The position numbers were made by a program, and so were the translations under genes. Below, piece by piece: positions 1-5,014 of a stretch of 5,014 nucleotides of DNA. Origin of the DNA: Patescibacteria group bacterium (GTDB lineage: Bacteria > Patescibacteriota > Patescibacteriia > JAGPKW01). The notes under the pieces were generated by a model. The model did not search any database and was not told where the DNA came from. It saw only the letters and a list, made by a program, of their open reading frames with translations. The stretch covers positions 1,373-6,386 of the forward strand of contig JAGPKW010000048.1 in NCBI GenBank assembly GCA_018053685.1, in the 5' to 3' direction. Position 1 is the first letter of the stretch. Each line of letters starts with the position of its first letter.

Positions 1-12
1 TTATATTAAAAT

Positions 13-18
13 TATAAT
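13..18 (+). promoter_or_regulatory. Possible -10 box (TATAAT) upstream of dus
   Basis: An exact TATAAT lies at 13-18. If used, transcription would begin near 25, right at the hairpin at 26-55, and dus would carry a structured leader. The -35 box would fall outside the window, so the promoter cannot be checked. In DNA this rich in A and T the hexamer is expected often by chance. Confidence 0.2.
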
Positions 19-25
19 AAAAATG

Positions 26-59
26 ACTCCCATAAAATTGTCAAAAAATGGGAGTTTTT
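26..59 (+). terminator. Intrinsic terminator-like hairpin upstream of dus
   Basis: An 8-bp perfect inverted repeat (ACTCCCAT at 26-33, ATGGGAGT at 48-55, extendable by a G-U pair 25/56) encloses a 14-nt loop and is followed at once by TTTTTATT. This is the form of a rho-independent terminator for a gene ending left of the window on the + strand. The other strand also has a T-rich stretch after the stem (CATTTTTATT), so it could work in both directions. The four G:C pairs in the stem stand out in such AT-rich DNA. It could instead be a 5'-leader hairpin of dus if transcription starts near 25. Confidence 0.65.
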
Positions 60-71
60 ATTAATATCACT

Positions 72-1058
72 ATGAATTTTTGGGAAGATTTAAAACAAAA
101 AAATAAACCTATATTAGCACTTGCTCCACTTGCAGGCATTACAGATTCTGCTCAGAGACAATTATGCAAATATTTTGGTGCTGATGTATTATATACTGAA
201 ATGGTTTCAAGCGACGGTTTGTTTTATAATAGCAAAACAACTCTTGCAATGTTAAAAATAGAATCTAGTGAGCATCCAGTTATATTACAACTTTTTGGTA
301 AAGATCCAGAAAAATATAAAATAGCAAGTAAGATTGTTGAAGAACATGGATTTGATGGCATAGATATTAACTTTGGGTGTCCAGCAAAGAAAGTTGTTGC
401 TCATAGTGGGGGGGTAAGTTTAATGAAAGATCTTGATAAATGTAAGACTATTATAGAAGCAGTATTAAATAGCACTTCCTTACCAGTATCTATAAAAATT
501 AGAGCTGGAATTAATAATATTACTGCAATAGATTTAATAGAAAAAATTAAAGATTTACCAATATCTGCTATTATGATTCATGGTAGAACTTATGAACAGA
601 GATTTTCTGGGCCGATAAATACAGATATGATTAAAAATATAGTTGAATTATATGATAATCATAATAGACCAATTATATTAGCTAATGGTGGTATAGTAAC
701 ACCAGAAATTGCTAAATTCGTATTAGATAGCACAAAAGCTGATGGTGTTGGTATAGCAAGAGGGATATATGGAAAGCCTTTTATATTCTCTCAAATTAGA
801 GAATATTTAGATACTGGTACATATACTAGGCCAGATTTTAACTTAATTAAACAAACGATATTAAAGCATGCAGAATTTTTATTTAATTCTAAGCCAAATA
901 AAGCACATTTAGAATTTAGAAAATATTTATTATGGTATTTAAAAGGAATAGATAATATTAGCACTTTAAGACCAGATATAGTTAGTATAGAGAATATAGA
1001 TGATATAAAAAAAATTATAGACAAGGCTGAAAAACTGAATCAAAAAAATAGTATTTAA
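72..1058 (+). CDS. dus: tRNA-dihydrouridine synthase (Dus family)
   Basis: FMN-dependent enzyme that reduces specific uridines to dihydrouridine in tRNA, in the cytoplasm. With the ATG at 72 it has 328 residues, usual for bacterial Dus. Visible family features are the N-terminal FMN-barrel signature LALAPLAGITDS, the QLFGKDPE strand-turn, the active-site loop INFGCPAKKV with catalytic Cys103 (short-start numbering), KIRAG with Lys142, IHGRTYEQRFSG with His170 and Arg172, LANGGI, and GVGIARGIYGKP for flavin phosphate binding. The C-terminal part (from about residue 255) fits the helical tRNA-binding domain. An in-frame ATG at 48 would add MGVFINIT, but that codon sits in the 3' arm of a terminator-like hairpin, and Dus proteins commonly begin close to MNFW before the first barrel strand. 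No good Shine-Dalgarno sequence precedes either start. A run of seven G's (408-414) encodes the Gly-Gly after the catalytic loop. Which uridine it modifies cannot be told from sequence; the overall style is DusB-like. Confidence 0.95.
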   Translation: MNFWEDLKQKNKPILALAPLAGITDSAQRQLCKYFGADVLYTEMVSSDGLFYNSKTTLAMLKIESSEHPVILQLFGKDPEKYKIASKIVEEHGFDGIDINFGCPAKKVVAHSGGVSLMKDLDKCKTIIEAVLNSTSLPVSIKIRAGINNITAIDLIEKIKDLPISAIMIHGRTYEQRFSGPINTDMIKNIVELYDNHNRPIILANGGIVTPEIAKFVLDSTKADGVGIARGIYGKPFIFSQIREYLDTGTYTRPDFNLIKQTILKHAEFLFNSKPNKAHLEFRKYLLWYLKGIDNISTLRPDIVSIENIDDIKKIIDKAEKLNQKNSI

Positions 1059-1073
1059 TAATACTATTTTTTT
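1042..1073. terminator. Bidirectional terminator shared by dus and secF
   Basis: A perfect 14-bp inverted repeat (arms 1042-1055 and 1060-1073, loop TAAT at 1056-1059) has an A-run on its left and a T-run (1067-1074) on its right, so each strand reads stem then U-tract. The dus stop TAA (1056-1058) lies in the loop and the secF stop (1064-1066, complementary strand) lies in the right arm. The stem holds only one G:C pair (1051/1064), and the U-tracts are part of the stem, so it is thermodynamically weak. Its position between two convergent genes five bases apart supports the call. Confidence 0.6.
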
Positions 1074-2008
1074 TGTGATATTTTTTTTCTATTTTCAAAA
1101 TTATATAAATCAACAAGTAATGGGCTTGCAACAAATATTGATGAATAGGCCCCAAGTGTTATTCCGACTATTAATGCTAGTGCAAACATTTTTATACTAT
1201 CACCTCCAAATAAGAAAACTGCAATAAGAGAAAGAAGCGTAGTTATAGTGGTATTTATAGATCTTGCCATAGTTTCATTCAAGCTATTATTTACAATATC
1301 TTCAAAATTTCCATTCGTTCTTCTTAAGTTTTCTCTTATCCTATCATATATAACAATAGTATCATTTATAGAATAACCCAATATCGTAAGCAATGCTGTT
1401 ATAAATAATGAATCAACTTCTACATTTAAGAATTTACCAAGTAATGAAAAAACTCCAATTGTAATTAATATATCATGTATTAATGCTATAATTCCTATTG
1501 TGCCATATTTCCATGATTTTATAGGATAAGAAACTTGTTTAAAGGCGAATGCTATATATATTATAATTGCTATTACAGAGATTATAATTGCTGTTGTAGT
1601 ATTTTTTTGCAGTTCTTTTCCTAATGTGGGCCCAATAGACTCGAATTTTGTTTCTACTATGTCTGGATCTACTTTTTCTTTCAATGCTTCTATAAGTTTT
1701 GTTCTATCTTCTTGAGATATTTCTTTAAATCTTAATATAAAGTAATTATCTTGTGTTTTTTGTACCGTAATAGTGCCAGTGCTGTTATTTGCAATATTAG
1801 CATTTAAGAAATTAGCAAAAGTATTTCCTGTTGATATATCTACTGTTTGATATACTTTGTCTGATAATTTTAATTCCATTAATGTACCGCCAGTAAAATC
1901 TATTGAAGGTTTTAACCCAAACAATATTAATGATATTATTGATATTAAAATCAATGTTGAAGATATAATATACCAAAATTTTCTTTTTTTAATTATTTGT
2001 AAATTCAT
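1064..2008 (-). CDS. secF: Protein translocase subunit SecF
   Basis: Membrane subunit of the SecDF complex, an RND-type, proton-motive-force-driven motor that aids SecYEG/SecA export by pulling the substrate outward. The 314 residues are a normal SecF length. Seen in order: a short basic N-terminus, TM1 (about 12-31), the SecF signature PSIDFTGGT (34-42), an extracytoplasmic P4 domain (to about 135) ending in ESIGPTLGKEL (123-133), then five more membrane segments (about 138-157, 169-191, 200-221, 253-268 and 271-295). The motif GYSINDTIVIYDRIREN (211-227) carries Asp216, and MARSINTTIT carries Arg249. These match the conserved Asp and Arg in SecF that are linked to proton transport in characterised SecDF. 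The gene starts 24 bp after the secD stop and is almost certainly co-transcribed with it. The bases just before the ATG offer only a weak ribosome site (AATAAGAAA). The basic tail ENRKKISQKK is expected on the cytoplasmic side. Confidence 0.97.
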   Translation of the reverse strand: MNLQIIKKRKFWYIISSTLILISIISLILFGLKPSIDFTGGTLMELKLSDKVYQTVDISTGNTFANFLNANIANNSTGTITVQKTQDNYFILRFKEISQEDRTKLIEALKEKVDPDIVETKFESIGPTLGKELQKNTTTAIIISVIAIIIYIAFAFKQVSYPIKSWKYGTIGIIALIHDILITIGVFSLLGKFLNVEVDSLFITALLTILGYSINDTIVIYDRIRENLRRTNGNFEDIVNNSLNETMARSINTTITTLLSLIAVFLFGGDSIKMFALALIVGITLGAYSSIFVASPLLVDLYNFENRKKISQKK

Positions 2009-2032
2009 TTTCTTATTAATTAAGTTATAAAG

Positions 2033-4036
2033 TTACTTTATCCATAATTTTTGATGTTTCTCTAACTTTGTATCTGCTAATTCTAACATAAAGGTTCTTG
2101 TAATTGTTATAGCACTAAACATAGATGTTAAAACACCTATTGCTAAAGTTAAACCAAATCCTTTAATGGAGCTTGTCCCAAACTGATATAATATAAAACA
2201 AATTATAAGTGTTGTTAAATTGCCATCTCTAATTGATGACCATGCACGTTTAAATCCAATTTGAATTGCATTTTTTAAACTTTGCCCTGATTTCAATTCT
2301 TCTTTTGTTCTTTCAAATATAAGAATATTAGCATCTACGGCCATACCAATAGACAATATAAAGCCTGCTATCCCTGATAGAGTAAGAGTTATCGGTATTA
2401 TTTTATATAGAGATATATTAATTAATACATAGATTCCAAGTGTTATATCAGCTATAAATCCTGAAAATCTATAGAATATCAACATATATACAGCAACAAG
2501 CGCAAAACCAATTATGGCAGCAATAAAACTTTTATTTAAAGAATCTTGACCTAGTGTAGGGCCAATAGTTTGTTGGTTAATTAATGTTATAGATACTGGT
2601 AACGCACCAGAATTTAATCTCATTGCTAATTGTTTTGCTTCTTCTAAAGTAAATTTGCCTGTTATAACAGCTTTCCCTTCTGTTATTGGCTCATTTACAA
2701 CAGGCTGTGATATTAATTGACCATCTAAAAATATAGCAACTTGCTTACCAACATTTCTTGTTGTTATATCAGCAAATAGCTTTTTACCTTCGTCATTAAA
2801 TTCTATATTTACTTGTGGAGCTCCAGTTAAGTTGTCAAACATAACACTAGCTGATTTAAGTTGTGCCCCAGATAGTTTTGTATTAACCCACTGATTAGTA
2901 TTTATATAATCTGCCTCTGTTTTTTTCTTTATTAATATTCTCTCAATATCAGCATACTTAACTTGTTTTTCTCCTGATTTATAAATTAAATGATACCCAT
3001 ATTCTGTTTTTACAATGTCAGATATTTCGCCATCTTTTAAACTAAAAGCAGCATCATTAAATTCTTTTATCATATCACCATTTGCAAACCATCCTAAATA
3101 TCCACCAGTGGTATTAGCATTTGGCTCGGTTGAATTTTCTTTTGCAAGTTTTATAAATAAATCTTTTTTATCAGTATTAGTATCTATATCTAACTGATTT
3201 TTTAAAGCTTCTATTTTACTTTTAGCTTCTGCTTCTGATAAAGTACTATCACAACTTGTAGCTCCTTTATAACATATTAAAATATGATAAGCCTCTATTT
3301 TTTTATCTTCTCCAGCTGATATTCTTTTAATAATGTTATATCCTTCTATATTTTCTATTACTTTCCAAGGCACCCCTGCATCCTTTGTCTGTAATGCTTC
3401 GTCCACTAAATCTTTAAAATATATATTATCTTCATATACTTTTCCCATTTCTCCGTTATTTTCTTTCGTATATTCATCCTCTGAATATTGTTTTACTAAA
3501 TCTTCAAATTTATCGCCATTTTTAATCTTTTCTAATATATTGTTAGCTCTTTTTTGGGCGTCAGTATTATATTCCTCCATTTCTTTTTTTTGTTGATCAG
3601 TGAGTATCTGCTCTGTATTGGTATTTGGTTCTTTAAATTCCAATAATGGTGTTTCTCCTATCATTTGTATAGCTTTTTGAGTATCAGTAACTCCTGGTAA
3701 TTCTACAATAACTCTATAATTATTATCAACTTTACTTGTTTGAACTAATGGTTCACTAACTCCAAAAGCATTTATTCTTCTTTCAATTACATCTTTAACT
3801 CCTTCAACGGCGGTTAGCTTATCTGATTCTTGAATATTACTTGTATCAGCTTGATATACAAGATGTGTACCACCCTTTAAATCTAGGCCTAAATGTAGTT
3901 TTATATCTTTTACAGTATTCCCTATTTTTATATTTGGTCCTTTAGGTATTGTAATTAATACTGTTATAACTGTTAGTATTCCTATTAATATTAGAGTTAT
4001 ATTTAGTTTTTGTTTTTCATTTAGCTTTTTTGCCAT
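2033..4036 (-). CDS. secD: Protein translocase subunit SecD with inserted parvulin domains
   Basis: Partner of SecF in the proton-driven export motor at the cytoplasmic membrane. SecD hallmarks: TM1 (about 12-30), LGLDLKGGTHLV (49-60), ERRINAFGVSEP (85-96), VELPGV, then LLEFKEP (131-137). P1 resumes at LSGAQLKSASV (388-398) and continues through FNDEGKKLFADIT, VAIFLDGQLISQPVVNEPI and the NSGALPVSITL strand. IGPTLGQDSL (491-500) leads into five membrane segments. GMAVDANILIFERTKEE (564-580) holds Asp568, equivalent to the proton-relay Asp of other SecD proteins. At 667 residues it is some 200 or more longer than a typical stand-alone SecD of this style. The surplus, residues about 138-382, replaces the usual short stretch between the P1 halves and contains one complete parvulin domain and one degenerate one. 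Both flanks stay in frame and conserved, so this is a genuine insertion rather than a broken gene. TM1-to-TM2 topology puts the insert outside the membrane. No clear Shine-Dalgarno sequence precedes the ATG. Confidence 0.97.
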   Translation of the reverse strand: MAKKLNEKQKLNITLILIGILTVITVLITIPKGPNIKIGNTVKDIKLHLGLDLKGGTHLVYQADTSNIQESDKLTAVEGVKDVIERRINAFGVSEPLVQTSKVDNNYRVIVELPGVTDTQKAIQMIGETPLLEFKEPNTNTEQILTDQQKKEMEEYNTDAQKRANNILEKIKNGDKFEDLVKQYSEDEYTKENNGEMGKVYEDNIYFKDLVDEALQTKDAGVPWKVIENIEGYNIIKRISAGEDKKIEAYHILICYKGATSCDSTLSEAEAKSKIEALKNQLDIDTNTDKKDLFIKLAKENSTEPNANTTGGYLGWFANGDMIKEFNDAAFSLKDGEISDIVKTEYGYHLIYKSGEKQVKYADIERILIKKKTEADYINTNQWVNTKLSGAQLKSASVMFDNLTGAPQVNIEFNDEGKKLFADITTRNVGKQVAIFLDGQLISQPVVNEPITEGKAVITGKFTLEEAKQLAMRLNSGALPVSITLINQQTIGPTLGQDSLNKSFIAAIIGFALVAVYMLIFYRFSGFIADITLGIYVLINISLYKIIPITLTLSGIAGFILSIGMAVDANILIFERTKEELKSGQSLKNAIQIGFKRAWSSIRDGNLTTLIICFILYQFGTSSIKGFGLTLAIGVLTSMFSAITITRTFMLELADTKLEKHQKLWIK
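2921..2959 (-). other. Extra parvulin-like beta strand after the intact domain (SecD residues 360-372)
   Basis: The segment KYADIERILIKKK resembles the first strand of a parvulin domain (the strand usually ending in HILI), with Arg366 where the active-site His would be. It is followed not by a parvulin helix but by a linker back into SecD P1. It may complete the degenerate parvulin segment at 157-238, which has no such strand of its own. This reading is inference from sequence alone; it could be an ordinary linker strand. Confidence 0.4.
2978..3298 (-). other. Complete parvulin/PpiC-type prolyl isomerase domain within SecD (residues 247-353)
   Basis: Strand one is IEAYHILICYKG (247-258) with His251. 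A helix rich in Ala, Glu and Lys follows (266-281), then the LFIKLAKENSTEP segment (293-305), and GGYLGWF (311-317), which matches the usual GGDLGWF with Tyr in place of Asp. GDMIKEFNDAAFSLKDGEISDIV (320-342) supplies Met322, Phe326 and Phe331, and TEYGYHLIYK (344-353) supplies His349. Both histidines and the Met/Phe pocket of active parvulins are therefore kept. At the position where parvulins carry Cys or Asp, the best alignment gives Glu304. Catalysis is plausible but unproven. The domain would act outside the membrane on proteins emerging from the Sec channel. Confidence 0.88.
3323..3568 (-). other. Degenerate parvulin-like segment within SecD (residues 157-238)
   Basis: The order of elements copies a parvulin without its first strand. 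TDAQKRANNILEKIKNGDKFEDLVKQYSEDE reads as helix one plus the YSED turn (158-188), NNGEMG (193-198) stands for NGGDLG, FKDLVDEAL (207-215) for the FEDAAF helix, and EGYNIIKRI (231-239) for FGYHIIKR. The second active-site His is replaced by Asn234, and the first-strand His is absent. Loss of these residues indicates a non-catalytic domain, perhaps for substrate binding or scaffolding, as seen for inactive parvulin copies in SurA-like chaperones. Confidence 0.7.
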
Positions 4037-4052
4037 ATTTGTTGTTGATTAT

Positions 4053-4074
4053 TACTAAAACATGCATTTTAGTA
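4053..4074. repeat. Inverted repeat upstream of secD
   Basis: Arms TACTAAAA (4053-4060) and TTTTAGTA (4067-4074) form a perfect 8-bp inverted repeat around CATGCA. It ends 16 bp before the secD ATG. On the secD strand it is not followed by a U-tract, so it is not an obvious terminator for the glycosyltransferase transcript. On the + strand it is followed by TTTTATAT, but no + gene ends here. It could be an operator or a leader hairpin near the secD start, or chance in AT-rich DNA. Confidence 0.4.
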
Positions 4075-4101
4075 TTTTATATATAATTGTGAAAAAGTAA
4101 A
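4074..4101 (-). promoter_or_regulatory. Weak candidate promoter for secDF
   Basis: Reading on the - strand, TTTACT (4096-4101) and TAAAAT (4074-4079) are spaced by 16 bp, giving a tolerable -35/-10 pair in the only gap between the glycosyltransferase and secD. Transcription would start in or near the inverted repeat at 4053-4074. Neither hexamer is a strong match, and such pairs are common in AT-rich DNA. The 79-bp gap is also short enough for read-through from the upstream gene. Confidence 0.25.
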
Positions 4102-4115
4102 TATGTGTATAAATA

Positions 4116-5014
4116 CTATATAGCTAGGCTGTTAAATAACTGTAGAGTATTTATAGCGCAATTTTCCCAAGTGAAGTTTTTAGAATTTTTTAAGCTTAAA
4201 TTAGCGTATTTTTCATATATTTCATCATTTAATAAATTGATAATAGCAAATTTCATCTCATTTATATTATATGGATTAATAAGTATTGAGTTACAATTAC
4301 ATATTTCGCTCATAGATGAGTTAGAAGATGTTATTACGGGTTTACCATATTTTTGAGCCTCTATTATTGGAAGTCCAAATCCTTCATAAAATGATGGAAA
4401 TATTATAACTTTAGCATTTTGATATAGATATTGTTTTTCTTCTTCTGATATATAATTTAATATTTTTATATCATCTTTATAGTTACACGCTTCTATTATC
4501 TCTAATATTTTAGAATAGCTCTTTCCTGCCCCTCCGGCAATTATTAATAATGTTTCTTTTAATTTACCATTATCTTTTAATTCAATAAAGGACTTAATGA
4601 TACTTTCTATATTTTTTCTTGGTTCAGTAGTATTTATATTTAATAAATATTGTTTCTTACTGATTTGCTTTATTTCACTTCTTATTTTATTTTCTTCTAT
4701 ATTATATTTTGGCTCATCTGTTCCTAAATAAATTGTCTTTATTTTGCTTTCATCGATATTAAATGCCCTTACTATATCATTTTTGGTGTTATTTGATACA
4801 GTAATAATATAATCAAAGTGTTTTAATATTTTATTTACATTGATTATTTTATGCCATAATATACTTTTTTTTGAATAAAATTCAGGGAAATTATAAAAAG
4901 AAATATCATGTATTGTTATTATTTTTTTTATATTCTTATTTTTTGAAAAAGCAAAAAAATTTATATTTGGTGCAAAAAAAATATCACATCCATCTACCAT
5001 TTTGTCTATTTTTG
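4116..5014 (-). CDS. Glycosyltransferase, GT4 type (GT-B fold), 5' end missing
   Basis: Retaining glycosyltransferase that moves a sugar from a nucleotide-sugar donor to an acceptor, probably at the inner face of the membrane during surface polysaccharide or glycolipid synthesis. The frame is open to the window edge. An internal Met at 5000 is not the likely start, because KIDK precedes it in frame and the first Rossmann strands of the acceptor domain are missing. Visible, numbered from that Met: DIFFAPN (6-12), ITIHDISFYNFPEF (28-41), the hinge-side IITVSNNTKNDI (65-76), YLGTD (91-95), then the donor domain with NTTEPRKN (123-130, Arg128-Lys129 for donor phosphate), LLIIAGGAGK, and FPSFYEGFGLPIIEAQKYG (201-219). 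The last contains the EX7E pair Glu206/Glu214 typical of GT4. PVITSSNSSMSEI follows, and FTWENCA closes the C-terminal part. Sugar and acceptor cannot be told from the sequence. It lies upstream of secD on the same strand with a 79-bp gap; the link may be only positional. Confidence 0.92.
   Translation of the reverse strand, partial: KIDKMVDGCDIFFAPNINFFAFSKNKNIKKIITIHDISFYNFPEFYSKKSILWHKIINVNKILKHFDYIITVSNNTKNDIVRAFNIDESKIKTIYLGTDEPKYNIEENKIRSEIKQISKKQYLLNINTTEPRKNIESIIKSFIELKDNGKLKETLLIIAGGAGKSYSKILEIIEACNYKDDIKILNYISEEEKQYLYQNAKVIIFPSFYEGFGLPIIEAQKYGKPVITSSNSSMSEICNCNSILINPYNINEMKFAIINLLNDEIYEKYANLSLKNSKNFTWENCAINTLQLFNSLAI

Noticed and set aside
791..1024. Reading frame of 77 codons on the - strand within dus
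   Set aside because: It lies fully inside a well-supported gene on the opposite strand, shows no family motif, and has the Ile/Leu/Phe/Ser-rich makeup expected from the complement of AT-rich coding DNA.
3015..3596. Two + strand frames (60 and 87 codons) opposite the SecD insertion
   Set aside because: Both are antisense to intact secD codons and show no recognisable motif. The serine- and phenylalanine-rich translation mirrors Glu/Lys-rich coding on the other strand.
2882..3628. The SecD insertion as an assembly chimera or a separate ppiC gene joined by error
   Set aside because: Both junctions are in frame. The two P1 halves on either side are complete and conserved, base composition does not change, and no start or stop codons occur at the borders.
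4105..4356. An 83-codon + strand frame at the end of the glycosyltransferase gene
   Set aside because: It overlaps the conserved C-terminal donor domain of the glycosyltransferase on the other strand and has no motif or ribosome site.
4116..5000. The Met codon at 5000 as the true start of the glycosyltransferase
   Set aside because: The frame stays open to the window edge, and the N-terminal acceptor-domain strands expected before DIFFAPN would be missing. The gene is therefore treated as continuing off the right side.
1..5014. Altered genetic code (UGA read as Gly or Trp)
   Set aside because: None of the four genes ends in TGA, which prompted the check, but no in-frame TGA is needed in any of them. 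Tryptophan is encoded by TGG and glycine by GGN codons, so the standard code suffices.

Overview
The window is strongly AT-rich (about three-quarters A+T by eye) and densely coded. It holds four protein genes and no RNA genes, insertion sequences or CRISPR arrays. All reading frames are intact in the standard bacterial code. The Dus sequence style and the enlarged SecD suggest a low-GC bacterium of the candidate phyla radiation (Patescibacteria, Parcubacteria-like). This assignment is inference from protein style, and a low-GC Firmicute-type host is not excluded.

Layout from left to right. At 26-59 a G/C-containing hairpin followed by five T's looks like an intrinsic terminator. It overlaps the longest possible start of the first gene, so the ATG at 72 is preferred. 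A tRNA-dihydrouridine synthase (dus, + strand) runs to 1058. It meets secF (- strand, 1064-2008) tail to tail, and a 14-bp inverted repeat at 1042-1073 spans both stop codons and can serve as a shared bidirectional terminator. secD (- strand, 2033-4036) lies 24 bp upstream of secF. A 79-bp gap at 4037-4115, with an inverted repeat and a weak candidate promoter, separates secD from a GT4-type glycosyltransferase (- strand) that runs off the right edge.

SecD and SecF form the proton-driven RND-type motor that helps pull exported proteins through the SecYEG channel. The notable feature here is SecD. Between its two conserved P1 halves it carries about 245 extra residues, made of a complete parvulin (PpiC-type) prolyl isomerase domain and a second, degenerate parvulin-like segment. 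This would place a prolyl isomerase/chaperone module on the outer face of the membrane, on the translocation motor itself. The degenerate copy seems to lack its first strand, and a matching strand appears after the intact domain, so the outer copy may be interrupted by the inner one.

The glycosyltransferase probably acts in cell-surface polysaccharide or glycolipid synthesis. Its link to secDF is only positional.
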